A stretch of DNA of 64,000 nt from Sulfuricurvum kujiense DSM 16994. GTDB lineage: Bacteria; Campylobacterota; Campylobacteria; Campylobacterales; Sulfurimonadaceae. The translations under genes and the position numbers were made by a program. Below the pieces are notes generated by a model. The model did no database searches and had not been told where the DNA came from. It saw only the letters and a list, made by a program, of their open reading frames with translations. Of this stretch, positions 52,483 to 62,072 are shown one piece after another. The first letter of the stretch is position 1, and the number at the start of each line of letters is the position of its first letter. The stretch spans positions 1,612,001 through 1,676,000 of the forward strand of contig NC_014762.1 of the NCBI RefSeq assembly GCF_000183725.1, given 5' to 3'.

Positions 52483-53241
52483 ATGACGCAAATTTTTCTC
52501 TTAGCCTTTGTCATCGTCCTCTTTTTCTGGCTTTCTAAAAGCTATTCCTCCCATCAGCACACCTATTCACGCAAACAGTTTGCGGGATTTAAACTGAACA
52601 AAGATGCACTTGCACACAGTGAGCTGGGGCTCTTTGTCGCCCTTGTCGCCAAAGTAGCCAAAGCCGACGGGCGGGTCGATGAGCTCGAAGCGGAACTCAT
52701 TAGCAATATGTTCAACGACATCAGCGCCCTCTTCCCCGATCCAGAAGCGACCAAAAAACTTCTTAAAGAGATTTTTGACGAAGAAAAAAATGCACCGCAT
52801 AATCTCGATCTAGTGGCACAAGCTCTCTACAAAGCGCTGGAAAACGACGAACATAAACGCCAACGGATGATGGAGTTTCTCGTCAACCTCTCCTACATCG
52901 ACGGAACGCTCAGCCATTCCGAAGAGACGATGCTTCATCAAATCGCCGCCCATTTGCATTTCAGCACGCAGATGCTTAATTCGATGCTGGAGCAATTCGC
53001 GGCCTACCATCGCCACAGCGTCAAAGAGAGCTCAATCTCTCATGCCTATACCTTACTCGGACTCGGCAGTGATGCAACCAATGACGAAGTCAAAAAAGCG
53101 TACCGTGCCCTCGTTCGCGAACATCATCCCGATATCATCAAAGCCCAGGGGGCATCGGATGAATATCTCAAAGCCGCTACCGAAAAAGTGCAGGAGATCA
53201 ATGCCGCCTATGAGATGATAAAAAAATCGCGCGGAATGTAA
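52483..53241 (+). CDS. DjlA-like membrane-anchored co-chaperone (TerB + J domain)
   Basis: This 252-residue protein has an N-terminal membrane anchor (about 2-17), a TerB-like helical domain (about 45-165; LGLFVALVAKVAKADGRVDELE) and a C-terminal J domain (about 188-250) with YTLLGLGSDATNDEVKKAYR and the HPD motif in REHHPDII. This is the DjlA architecture. J domains stimulate DnaK ATPase at the inner membrane. The acidic DGRVDELE may bind a metal. The rhodanese gene follows after 12 bases and is probably cotranscribed. Confidence 0.88.
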   Translation: MTQIFLLAFVIVLFFWLSKSYSSHQHTYSRKQFAGFKLNKDALAHSELGLFVALVAKVAKADGRVDELEAELISNMFNDISALFPDPEATKKLLKEIFDEEKNAPHNLDLVAQALYKALENDEHKRQRMMEFLVNLSYIDGTLSHSEETMLHQIAAHLHFSTQMLNSMLEQFAAYHRHSVKESSISHAYTLLGLGSDATNDEVKKAYRALVREHHPDIIKAQGASDEYLKAATEKVQEINAAYEMIKKSRGM

Positions 53242-53253
53242 TAAAGGAAACCT

Positions 53254-53664
53254 ATGAATAAAAAACAATTTCTAAACGTTGCCTATTGGATTTTAATTGC
53301 GGCAATGGGTCTTTATTTCGCCTATTCGAAAGGGTGGATTCTTACCGATTTCAAATCGATCTCCTCTCAAGAGGCCGACTCGCTCATCAAAAGCGATAAA
53401 AAAATCACCCTATTGGATGTCCGTACACCCGAGGAGTTTGCGCAAGAGCATATCGAAGGTGCAACGCTCATTCCGCTGCAGACGTTGGAAAATAATCTCG
53501 ATTTAATTTCTAATGCCAAAAATCAAAAACTCATCGTCTATTGCCACAGCGGCAACCGAAGCGTTGCCGCTTCGCGTATATTGGCCAAAAACGGCTTCAA
53601 ACCGCTGAATATGCAAGGGGGAATTACGGCCTGGAAAAGCGCAGGACTTCGTGTAGTGCAATAA
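53254..53664 (+). CDS. membrane-anchored rhodanese-like protein
   Basis: This 136-residue protein has an N-terminal membrane helix (about 7-22) followed by one rhodanese domain (about 40-135). The signature LLDVRTPEEFAQEHIEGA and the active-site loop VYCHSGNRS with the catalytic Cys are intact. The domain probably faces the periplasm and moves sulfane sulfur, or acts in redox signalling. Its stop lies inside a palindromic terminator shared with the convergent 53677 gene. Confidence 0.9.
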   Translation: MNKKQFLNVAYWILIAAMGLYFAYSKGWILTDFKSISSQEADSLIKSDKKITLLDVRTPEEFAQEHIEGATLIPLQTLENNLDLISNAKNQKLIVYCHSGNRSVAASRILAKNGFKPLNMQGGITAWKSAGLRVVQ

Positions 53665-53681
53665 GCCTTTAAAGGCTTATT
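53660..53681. terminator. bidirectional terminator containing both stop codons
   Basis: AATAAGCCTTT is followed immediately by its exact inverse, AAAGGCTTATT, giving an 11-base-pair palindrome. The stem contains the TAA of the rhodanese gene (53662-53664) and, on the other strand, the TAA of the REC-GGDEF gene (53677-53679). U-rich ends on both strands fit bidirectional termination. Confidence 0.7.
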
Positions 53682-54939
53682 TCGCACAGATGCTGTTTTT
53701 TCCGTTGTGCTTGGCATGCAGAAGCTGGGAATCCGCTTCATTGATCGTCTCGTTGATCGAATTGTCATGTTCCAATGCCGCGCCGATTGAAACGGTAGTA
53801 AAAATCTCCTGATCCGGTTCAATCGTATATGGAGTCAGCGATACCCTCTGGCGTATCCGCTCCAAAATCTCGAGTGCTTTTTCGCGAGTCGTATTTTTGA
53901 GAACCAGACAAAATTCCGCTCCTACAAAACGGGAGAGAACATCCTGATACTGGACGTTTGAACGGATAATCTCCGCAACATGGATAATCACTTCATCCCC
54001 TATATCGTGCCCGTACGTATCATTAATCACTTTGAAATTATCGATGTCGATCAATGCCAGGACGAACTCTTCGTCCCGATTGACCGCATCAACGAAATAC
54101 GTTTCCATAACACTGAAAAAATGACGGCGGTTATACAAACCTGTCAAGAAATCACGGCTGGAATAGTGGGTGATCGTATCGATATTTTCGAGTGCCTCAA
54201 TCGCATTGTTCAAGCGGCATGAAAACTCTTCCTTGCTAAACGGCTTGTTGATAAAATCATTCGCTCCCCGCTTAAGAAACATCGCCGAAACATCCGAATC
54301 ATCCGTCGAAGAGAGGACAAAAATCGAGAGCTGGTTTTTAGTGTATTTCTGGCGAACCGCTTTGGTCAGTTCCAGTCCGTCCATCACCGGCATATTGTAA
54401 TCGGTGATAATAATTTTTATATCCGGGTTCTGTTCTAAAATCAGCAGTGCTTCTTCACCGTGCGCCAGTGCGAATACTTGGAAAAAAAGATTTTCCACCA
54501 TCTTTTTCATCTGATTGCGGAACACCGATGAATCATCCACAACCATCACTTTATGATGGCGGTTTTTAAGAAGCCTTTTAATCATATCGATTACATAATC
54601 GATATCATGCAGCCCCCCCTTGTGAACATAATCGATGATGTCTTTTTTCAGCATCACTTTGCGAAACTCTTTATCGACGCTTCCCGTCAAAACAATTGAG
54701 GGGATATTTTTTTTGAGCATAGCATCGACTATCTCGCCGCCGGGGGCATCCGGGAGATTAAGGTCCAAAATAGCCAGTGTATAGCTGTATTTTTTGGTAA
54801 AAAGCTCCGCTTCTGAGAGCGAATAGGCAACGTCAATCTCTACATTTAACTCACTTTTGACTTTTAAACTGATCAATTTTGCTAATGTTTTACTATCATC
54901 AACCAATAAAATTCGTTCGATTATTTTTTTTTCTGTCAT
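53677..54939 (-). CDS. double-receiver protein with degenerate GGDEF (REC-REC-GGDEF)
   Basis: The protein has 420 residues. Receiver 1 (about 8-125) has ILLVDDSKT, ILDLNLPDAPG and a Thr-Gly switch (VLTGSVD). Receiver 2 (about 130-250) has VMVVDDSSV, ITDYNMPVMDG, LSSTDD and NKPF. The GGDEF domain (about 265-418) has FVGAEF where GGDEF should be, and Gln in place of the I-site Arg (QYQD). Loss of the first Gly and the metal-binding Asp makes cyclase activity doubtful, although Glu is kept. Otherwise the architecture matches PleD-like regulators. It stands 39 bases after the 54979 gene and is probably in one unit with it. Confidence 0.87.
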   Translation of the reverse strand: MTEKKIIERILLVDDSKTLAKLISLKVKSELNVEIDVAYSLSEAELFTKKYSYTLAILDLNLPDAPGGEIVDAMLKKNIPSIVLTGSVDKEFRKVMLKKDIIDYVHKGGLHDIDYVIDMIKRLLKNRHHKVMVVDDSSVFRNQMKKMVENLFFQVFALAHGEEALLILEQNPDIKIIITDYNMPVMDGLELTKAVRQKYTKNQLSIFVLSSTDDSDVSAMFLKRGANDFINKPFSKEEFSCRLNNAIEALENIDTITHYSSRDFLTGLYNRRHFFSVMETYFVDAVNRDEEFVLALIDIDNFKVINDTYGHDIGDEVIIHVAEIIRSNVQYQDVLSRFVGAEFCLVLKNTTREKALEILERIRQRVSLTPYTIEPDQEIFTTVSIGAALEHDNSINETINEADSQLLHAKHNGKNSICAK

Positions 54940-54978
54940 ACACTATCTTCCTTTTAAATTCAACGATATCATACCTAA

Positions 54979-56244
54979 TCAATCTATATGATTAAATTTT
55001 TCATGCTTCGCTTCGACAATATTATTACGTCCTGAATGTTTAGCCTCATAAAGGGCGTTGTCCGCAAGCTTGAGGACTCCTTGCACGGTTGATGATTTCC
55101 GGATATCAGGATGATAAATCCCTCCGCTTACGGTGCATTGCAATACTTGATTGTCAAATACAAACTGATGTTTTTGAATATTTATCCGAATCTCTTCCGC
55201 TTTTTCGATCGCCTGTTCCCGGGTAATACGGTTAAAAATGATCACAAACTCTTCGCCCCCCGCACGATAGACACTGTCTTGAACCCGTACGTTCTCCAGC
55301 ATAATCTTTGAGATTTCGCACAGTACAAAATCTCCCGCATCATGACCGTAACTGTCATTGATCTTTTTGAACCAGTCGATGTCGAGCATCAATACGGCAT
55401 ATGGGAGATGATGCTTGTCAAATTGCGTAATCAACTCTTCAAGATCCCGTTCCATATTCAGACGGTTTTTGAGTCCGGTAAGAGGATCGTGAGATGCCAT
55501 TTGAAGCAGTTTGGTATTGGCATGTTCCAAGCTCATGGTTCTGATCGAAATTTGCTGTTCGAGATTTTCCTGATTCCACAATACCTCTTGAAATAATTCC
55601 TGAATTTTGTGCGCCATCGGCTGAAATATAAAAATCACTTCCAAAAGAAGGGTGATGAGAGTGACTATCCAGACAAGCGTTTCAAGCTGTTTGACCTCGG
55701 CGATATTCTTCTCACCCTCTATTTGATACTGAAAAACAGCAGTGTTCAAATCTTGAAGCAAGGTATTGGAGATATGAACGATCTCGCGCAACAGTTCCGC
55801 AGACTCATTCTGTGACGGTGTCTGGCTCAAACTTTTCGCACGTTCCAAATACTGCTCTACCCGCTTTTTAAGAGCGATTTCACCGTAATAAATTTCAAGT
55901 ATTTCCGGACTAAGCTTAACTTCCACTCCCTCTTTGAGTCTGCCCGAAGAGAGGGCGGCATTGGCACGAGCCATCTCTTCAATAGCCAGAAGTAAATCGG
56001 CCCGAACAGCTTCTAAATGAGCGTTATTGCTATTGCTGTAAAAATAATATTGCTGGGAGAGAGAGGCGACCCGCTGAGACAACATCCTTTGCTTCCCCGA
56101 CATATTGACGATCAATGCCGTCGAAGCACTGGTTTTCAGCCCTAAATGGAGAAAATAAAACGCACCCGTTGATAGAAGTGCGATGAGAGAGATCGCAATA
56201 ACATAACGTTTGGTGAAACTCGCTTTAAGTTCTTGCGCCTGCAT
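54979..56244 (-). CDS. membrane diguanylate cyclase with PilJ/type-IV-pilus-like sensor
   Basis: The protein has 421 residues. Membrane helices at about 15-33 and 197-217 flank a helical periplasmic domain with NMSGKQRMLSQRVASLSQQY, the PilJ/NIT-like sensor motif. A coiled coil (about 220-260) leads to GGDEF (about 262-418) with AGGEEF and RVQD (RxxD). An intact, product-inhibited cyclase is expected. The related sensor in NarX-type kinases binds nitrate; the PilJ ligand is unknown. Upstream lies the PhnD-PAS-GGDEF gene on the same strand, 49 bases away. Confidence 0.9.
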   Translation of the reverse strand: MQAQELKASFTKRYVIAISLIALLSTGAFYFLHLGLKTSASTALIVNMSGKQRMLSQRVASLSQQYYFYSNSNNAHLEAVRADLLLAIEEMARANAALSSGRLKEGVEVKLSPEILEIYYGEIALKKRVEQYLERAKSLSQTPSQNESAELLREIVHISNTLLQDLNTAVFQYQIEGEKNIAEVKQLETLVWIVTLITLLLEVIFIFQPMAHKIQELFQEVLWNQENLEQQISIRTMSLEHANTKLLQMASHDPLTGLKNRLNMERDLEELITQFDKHHLPYAVLMLDIDWFKKINDSYGHDAGDFVLCEISKIMLENVRVQDSVYRAGGEEFVIIFNRITREQAIEKAEEIRINIQKHQFVFDNQVLQCTVSGGIYHPDIRKSSTVQGVLKLADNALYEAKHSGRNNIVEAKHEKFNHID

Positions 56245-56293
56245 AATCCCCTGATCTATAAAAAAAATTGAATTAATAATAACGTCGATATTC

Positions 56294-58612
56294 TTAAATC
56301 ACACTGACCCTGTTTCTTCCGCCTGCTTTTGCTTCATAGAGGGCATCATCCGCCTTTTTTAGAAGCGATTCTTTCGTTATTTCCTCTTCCGCTTCTTTAA
56401 ATGCCATTCCGATACTGATGGTGATATGATCGGCTGCTGAAGAATACTCGTGACTTATCTTCAATCCTTCGACCGCTTTGACTAAACTCAATGAGACCTG
56501 TTTTGCCCCTTCAAAATCGATACTTTTGAGTAACACGACAAATTCTTCGCCTCCGTAGCGGGCAATAACGTCACTCGGACGTTTAAGAGATTTTTTGAGC
56601 ACTTTAGCGATTGCAATCAGACATGCATCCCCTTTTGCATGCCCGTAATTATCGTTATAGCGTTTAAAATGATCGACGTCTATCATGAGGATCGCCAACG
56701 TTTTGTGATCACGTAAAACCTCTTTGTAGCTCTTCTCATACATTTGGTCGAAAAAACGGCGATTGGCAATCTGGGTCAGCCCGTCTATCATCGCCAGCTC
56801 TTTAAGCTGATTGTTTTTGAGTTTTAAAGCGGCATTTGCGGTTTCAAGTTTTGATTTTGTCTCAAGGAGTTCTTGATTGATGAGTACCTGTTCGGTGATA
56901 TCCTGCACCGTTCCCCGAGAAAGTATCGCATTTCCCTCTTTGTCATATTCAGTGTCCCCAACTTCCCGAACCCATTTAATCCGTCCGTCCTCCATTAAAA
57001 GGCGGTGGGTAATCGTATATTTTTGCCGATTTTGGAGCGAGTACAGATAGACACGGTTAACATTTTCCCGATCCTCGGGGTGGATAGCATGGACAAAAGC
57101 CTCATACGAAGCACGAAATTGCAGCGGATCAATCTCAAAAATATGATAGATTTCATCCGACCAAATCAGTTTATTGGTGATGATATCAAACTCCCAACTC
57201 CCCATATGGGCTATTGCCTGAGCTTTTTTAAGACTTAATTCACTGTTTTGAAGAGTCTCTTGAATCGTTTTTTCTTCCGTAATATCCCGGAAAACAACGA
57301 TCGCCCCATCCTCCGCCGAAGCTACGGTCAGGCTAACGGGAAAAAAAGAACCGTCACGGCGTATTAAATACTCTTCAGAAGTACGAGTTATTCGATCATT
57401 CAACGTACGATAAATAGGGCATTCGGATTCATCATACACTTCATGTGTCATTTTATGATGATGGAAAAGGGCGTGTTGATCTTTGTCCAAAACCTCTTTT
57501 TCACTGTATCCTATCATTTTGAGTGCCTGAGCATTGATCCATGTGCATTTTCCCTCATGATTCACACCGTATACGCCATCTCCGATGTTAGAGAGGAGTG
57601 ATTCGAACAGTTTTTTTCTCCTCTGCTCACGCGTATAGTAGATCAAAACAAGCAATAATGCCGCCACCGAAACAATCAGCTCTATTTTGTAACGTTTCCA
57701 GATATCTAACAAGGTAATATCGGGTGCATGATCAAACGGAGGGAGACGCAAATGGCGGGCAAGCTCTTCTACGCTCAGGTAATCGGCAGGGAGAGTATAG
57801 CCATAAATCCCCGATTCCCGCATCCCTTTCTCAGTCGGTTGGAGCGAAAACAGAGCCGCTACAAAGGCTTTTGTATCCGATTCTTTGGTATGAGGAAGAG
57901 CAAAAACAGGCCATTCGGGATAAAGCTGGGTCGAGACTCGGTAGGGGTACTCTGATCTATCCTTCTCCTGAATCACTCGAACATCGCCCGTCCGTATCTC
58001 ACCGTGCGCAATCATCTCTTCCAAGATGCCATCACGGATAAATCCGACGTCGGCTTTTCGCATTAGCACATCATGCACTACCTCTTGATGAGAACCGTGG
58101 TTTTCAATAATCTTTTTGCTCTCATTTAAAATATCGATACCGTTTTTATACAGTTCATACGCTTGCGAACGAAATCCCCCCATATGCTTTAAACTCGGGG
58201 TTTCTACCGTTTTGCCTTTGATATCCTCGAGTGTATAGATGGAGCTTTCGGGGCGGACGAAAATAACGCCGCCGAGTTTGCTGGTTGGTTTCCCATCTTC
58301 ACTGACGCTGATAAGTGTCGCAAGAACTCCGCTAAGGGGATATTCGTTCCGTACGACAAGAAAATGGGTGGGGTTGGTGGTAGCAATATCCAACTCCCCT
58401 TTGGCAATTTTCTGATCCATCGCTTCTTGGGTCAAAATATCCAATACTACCCGATTATCCAATTTGGTATTCAGATAATCGACAAGAGGCTGATATTTCT
58501 CTCGGGTTTTTTCAACCCCCATATAGGCGAAGACACCAAAGTGAATTGCCTCTTTGGCAGAAGCGGAAGTAAAAACTAAAAGGAGAAATAAAAGGGATGT
58601 CAACCGGTTCAT
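56294..58612 (-). CDS. PhnD-like sensor diguanylate cyclase (PhnD-PAS-PAS-GGDEF)
   Basis: The protein has 772 residues with a signal peptide (about 1-19) and a PhnD/PBP-like domain (about 22-285; IHFGVFAYMGVEKTREKYQP, LDIATTNPTHFLVV). A membrane helix (about 310-328) leads to two PAS domains (about 340-455 and 460-580) and GGDEF (about 610-770) with YGGEEF and RPSD (RxxD). PhnD domains bind phosphonates, phosphite or other oxyanions. It is a one-protein version of the separate PhnD / hybrid kinase / cyclase chain at 36-41 kb. The first PAS carries CTWINAQALKMIGYSEKE; no cofactor motif is clear. Confidence 0.92.
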   Translation of the reverse strand: MNRLTSLLFLLLVFTSASAKEAIHFGVFAYMGVEKTREKYQPLVDYLNTKLDNRVVLDILTQEAMDQKIAKGELDIATTNPTHFLVVRNEYPLSGVLATLISVSEDGKPTSKLGGVIFVRPESSIYTLEDIKGKTVETPSLKHMGGFRSQAYELYKNGIDILNESKKIIENHGSHQEVVHDVLMRKADVGFIRDGILEEMIAHGEIRTGDVRVIQEKDRSEYPYRVSTQLYPEWPVFALPHTKESDTKAFVAALFSLQPTEKGMRESGIYGYTLPADYLSVEELARHLRLPPFDHAPDITLLDIWKRYKIELIVSVAALLLVLIYYTREQRRKKLFESLLSNIGDGVYGVNHEGKCTWINAQALKMIGYSEKEVLDKDQHALFHHHKMTHEVYDESECPIYRTLNDRITRTSEEYLIRRDGSFFPVSLTVASAEDGAIVVFRDITEEKTIQETLQNSELSLKKAQAIAHMGSWEFDIITNKLIWSDEIYHIFEIDPLQFRASYEAFVHAIHPEDRENVNRVYLYSLQNRQKYTITHRLLMEDGRIKWVREVGDTEYDKEGNAILSRGTVQDITEQVLINQELLETKSKLETANAALKLKNNQLKELAMIDGLTQIANRRFFDQMYEKSYKEVLRDHKTLAILMIDVDHFKRYNDNYGHAKGDACLIAIAKVLKKSLKRPSDVIARYGGEEFVVLLKSIDFEGAKQVSLSLVKAVEGLKISHEYSSAADHITISIGMAFKEAEEEITKESLLKKADDALYEAKAGGRNRVSVI

Positions 58613-58720
58613 TATTTGAAAACTTTTTGTGGATCTTTAGAATTTATTATTATATCCTACTCATACTTTCCTCCCTATTGCTTTGCCATTTTAATGTACT
58701 ATAAAGTTGAATGAGGAATC

Positions 58721-60427
58721 TTGAAAACACAATTATCATTAGGCATTTCTTTAACAATAACCGTTTATAATATGTTTATGATTCAAAAACTAATTAACCT
58801 TTATGGCGCTTCCTTTTTAGCGCTCCTTGACCACCTAAATGAGGGTGTCATTATTCATCGGTGTGACACAACTGTTTTATACGCCAATAAAGCCGCTTCC
58901 AATCTTTTAGGAGTTGAAATAAATCAACTTATCGGCAAAAATGCAGACGACCGAATGTGGAGAATGGTGGATGAAAACGCTGAACCACTGAAAAACGAAG
59001 ACCATCCTGTCAAGCGGCTTATCACTTCAAACCAAAACATTGTCCATCAACTTATCGGTATCCGGCAAGATGACGGAACGCTCAAATGGTGTGATGTAAA
59101 CGGATCGCTTGTTATCGAAGAAGACGATGAAAAAATTGTGTTGCTGTTTTTAAGCGATATAACCGATCAAAAAACGGCCTATAATGAGGCGGCCCTGTTC
59201 AAGCATCTTGTCGATATTGTCGATACGGGAATTACCATAACCGATCCGTCCCTTCCCGATAATCCCCTGATCTATGTCAACCGGGCATTCACCGAAATAA
59301 CAGGCTACAGTTTTGAAGAAGCCGTAGGGCGCAATTGCCGGTTTTTACGGGATTTAGAACCGAAACAGTCGGGACTTCCGTCCGTATACGAAGCATTGAA
59401 TAACGTCCAATCCTGTGAAGTGGAACTGCGCAACTATACTAAAGAAGGTAAATTATTTCATAACCTTCTTAATATTACCCCCATGTTCGACAATCACGGA
59501 AAACTCAAATATTTTATCGGGGTTCAGCACGATATCAGCCGACAAAAACAACACGAAGAGAAACTCGCCGAACAAGCACTGTATATCCAGTCTATCCTTG
59601 ATGCCCAGGAAAACATCGTGTATGTCTCCGAACACGGCTCTATCATCTATGCCAATCAGCCTTTTTTCGATTTCTTTGCCGTACCCTCGCTGGAAGAATT
59701 TTTAAAGCACGAATCATGTATCTGCGGTCGATTTTTACAAAACGATCTCAGTTTCACTCCCTCATCGTTAGACGGAAAAGTATGGATACATGAAATTCTG
59801 GCACTGGAGAAATCCAAACGGATCGTCGCGATGAAATCCTCTACGCAGGAAAAACGTTTCTTCAGCATCTCGATCAAAGCACTGGTCAGCGAACGATACA
59901 TTATTACCTTAAATGATATCAGCCAGTCGCTTCTTCGGGAACTGTTTCTCAAAAACAAAGCGTATCATGATCCCCTTACCGGGGTACTGAATCGCCAATA
60001 TTTTTACGATTATTACGATGAAAACCGCCGTAATATTGTGACAATGGGAATCATCATGATCGATTTGGATTATTTCAAAAAGATAAATGATGTATACGGG
60101 CACAGTATGGGTGACGAAGTGCTTAAACGGAGTGCCGAAGCTATACAAAACTCTATTCGTAATGACGATACGTTGATTAGATGGGGGGGAGAGGAGTTTA
60201 TCGTACTGGTCAATACCGCCAAAAATTCGCAGCTGATCTCAGTTTCCGAGCATATCCGCCGCACGGTTTCAGAGATTGTTATCGAAACAATCCCCCCAGT
60301 TACGGCGAGTATAGGAGCCACTCTCCTCTTAGAAGGAGAGCCGTTTAAAACAGCCATTGAGCGCGCAGACAAAGCGCTCTATGATGCCAAGGCAAACGGG
60401 CGAAACCGAATCGAAATCACCCTTTAA
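58721..60427 (+). CDS. blue-light-type diguanylate cyclase (PAS-LOV-PAS-GGDEF)
   Basis: This 568-residue protein starts at TTG with GAGGAA in the right place (58713-58718); ATG codons about 17 residues later are alternatives. PAS 1 is at about 30-145. The LOV domain (about 150-275) has GRNCRFLRD with the photoactive Cys, VELRNYTKEG, and the Gln in YFIGVQHDI. A third PAS follows (about 285-400), then GGDEF (about 405-568) with WGGEEF and RNDD (RxxD). Light-controlled c-di-GMP synthesis is expected. The usual Gln after NCRFL is Arg here, which may alter adduct lifetime. No membrane helix is evident beyond a mildly hydrophobic start. Its stop overlaps the convergent receptor stop. Confidence 0.9.
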   Translation: MKTQLSLGISLTITVYNMFMIQKLINLYGASFLALLDHLNEGVIIHRCDTTVLYANKAASNLLGVEINQLIGKNADDRMWRMVDENAEPLKNEDHPVKRLITSNQNIVHQLIGIRQDDGTLKWCDVNGSLVIEEDDEKIVLLFLSDITDQKTAYNEAALFKHLVDIVDTGITITDPSLPDNPLIYVNRAFTEITGYSFEEAVGRNCRFLRDLEPKQSGLPSVYEALNNVQSCEVELRNYTKEGKLFHNLLNITPMFDNHGKLKYFIGVQHDISRQKQHEEKLAEQALYIQSILDAQENIVYVSEHGSIIYANQPFFDFFAVPSLEEFLKHESCICGRFLQNDLSFTPSSLDGKVWIHEILALEKSKRIVAMKSSTQEKRFFSISIKALVSERYIITLNDISQSLLRELFLKNKAYHDPLTGVLNRQYFYDYYDENRRNIVTMGIIMIDLDYFKKINDVYGHSMGDEVLKRSAEAIQNSIRNDDTLIRWGGEEFIVLVNTAKNSQLISVSEHIRRTVSEIVIETIPPVTASIGATLLLEGEPFKTAIERADKALYDAKANGRNRIEITL

Positions 60428-62070
60428 AACTCTTTCAGATCGTTCTCAGAGAGCGGAAACACTTCATCGGCTTTCGGCGCGGCTTTGCTTTTCAGTGCAG
60501 GCGGCGCTTTACGCGGTGCCGGAGCTTGCGCTTTCATCTCGATATGGTGAAGGTTCATCTTTTTGATACTGTGTGCCGCGGGGGCGTCGCTCTCCATCCC
60601 TACCATTTTCGCTAAGATTCGTACGGTCTCCATCATGGAGGTCGCCTGTGCGTTTAGCTCTTCCGCCGCTGCCGCTGCCTCTTCGGAATTCGCCGCTACT
60701 TGTTGGGTTACTTGGTCGACTTGACCCATTGCCTGATTGATCTGCGTCATCCCCTCTGCCTGCTCTTTTCCGGCGATAGCGATTTCTCCGATCAGGTCGG
60801 ATACTTTTTTACTTTGTTCGACGATCTCTTGGAATGAGGTATGGGTCGCAAGGGCGATTTGGTTCCCCTCTTTGATCTGACCGACTACCTCTTCGATGAT
60901 ATCGGAGGTCTCTTTGGCAGCCGATGCCGCGCGTTGAGCCAAATTACGGACTTCGTCCGCAACTACCGCGAATCCTAAACCGTGCTCACCGGCGCGTGCC
61001 GCTTCGACAGCCGCATTGAGTGCCAAAAGGTTGGTTTGGAAAGCGATCTGATCGATCGTTTTGATAATACCTGAAATCTTAGCCGCCGATTCGGTGATCG
61101 CGTGCATCGAATGGGAAAGCTGCTCACCCTTCTCGTATCCCGCTTTTGCCGAATCGTTCGCGTTTCTTGCCAGAATATCGGCTTGGCGTGCGTTATCGGT
61201 ATTTTGGGTATTGATCGCGGTGGACTCTTCGAGTGTCGCGCTGACTTCTTCGACACTGCTTGCCTGCTCTGATGCCCCTTGTGCCAATGACGATGATGAC
61301 GATGCGACCTGATCGGATGCCGAGGTGATCTGCATCGCTCCGTCACGGATCGCCGTGACGCTTGAGGTAATGGAACGGGTAATGGAGCGGATAATAACTG
61401 TAGTCAAAAGAATACCTACACTTAACACAACTACAATAATCACAATCATCATTGTGTTACTGCTTGAAGATTGACTGATCGCTCCATCAATCATATTAAC
61501 GGTATTTACTTTGTTATTTTCAGCCATATCGTTCATGGATTTACCCATCTTGTCAGAAATAGGAACCATTTGTGATACTTTAGCCAAATAAGTTGCGAAA
61601 ATCAGAGTATGGGTAATCGCATCATGAGGTATTACTAAGCGACTGAGTAAATTATCCAACTCAACATACTCATCCCGCCATGCTTTATATGCCGGAAGAA
61701 GATCATCTTTTATTTTTTTCCCTTCTTCGCTTGAAGGGTTAAAAGCCTCTATAACTTTCCACTCTTGATCGATAATTTCCCACGATTTTTTACGCTGGTC
61801 TATAATTTTTTGAAATCCGGCTATCGCTCCTGCATCGTTTTGATATTTCCATGCTTCATATGTTTGAGCACGGATTGCCATCCTTTCTCTATTTAAACTT
61901 CCCAATGCAAGCATAACCGGCATCCGCTTCTCACCGAATGTCGTCATGTCTTTAGACCATTGACTGATCCCGGAATAGCCAATCACACCCAAGATCACAA
62001 TCCCTATCATCAAGACAATAGCAAGCAACATTAACTTTGTTTGTAATACCATATTTTCCAACCAATTCAT
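60424..62070 (-). CDS. methyl-accepting chemotaxis protein, 4HB sensor, distinct signalling class
   Basis: This 548-residue protein has membrane helices at about 10-32 and 205-226 that flank a four-helix-bundle sensor (33-200; MPVMLALGSLNRERMAIRAQ). HAMP and a long signalling domain follow. Its hairpin reads [20 protein letters not shown] with GHGLGFAVV-type continuation and VRNLAQRAAS, unlike the [19 protein letters not shown] type of the other four receptors here. A Pro/Ala/Lys-rich tail ends FPLSENDLKEF. The gene lies two bases after a cheW gene, so receptor and coupling protein are made together and may form a separate array. Confidence 0.92.
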   Translation of the reverse strand: MNWLENMVLQTKLMLLAIVLMIGIVILGVIGYSGISQWSKDMTTFGEKRMPVMLALGSLNRERMAIRAQTYEAWKYQNDAGAIAGFQKIIDQRKKSWEIIDQEWKVIEAFNPSSEEGKKIKDDLLPAYKAWRDEYVELDNLLSRLVIPHDAITHTLIFATYLAKVSQMVPISDKMGKSMNDMAENNKVNTVNMIDGAISQSSSSNTMMIVIIVVVLSVGILLTTVIIRSITRSITSSVTAIRDGAMQITSASDQVASSSSSLAQGASEQASSVEEVSATLEESTAINTQNTDNARQADILARNANDSAKAGYEKGEQLSHSMHAITESAAKISGIIKTIDQIAFQTNLLALNAAVEAARAGEHGLGFAVVADEVRNLAQRAASAAKETSDIIEEVVGQIKEGNQIALATHTSFQEIVEQSKKVSDLIGEIAIAGKEQAEGMTQINQAMGQVDQVTQQVAANSEEAAAAAEELNAQATSMMETVRILAKMVGMESDAPAAHSIKKMNLHHIEMKAQAPAPRKAPPALKSKAAPKADEVFPLSENDLKEF

Positions 62071-62072
62071 CT

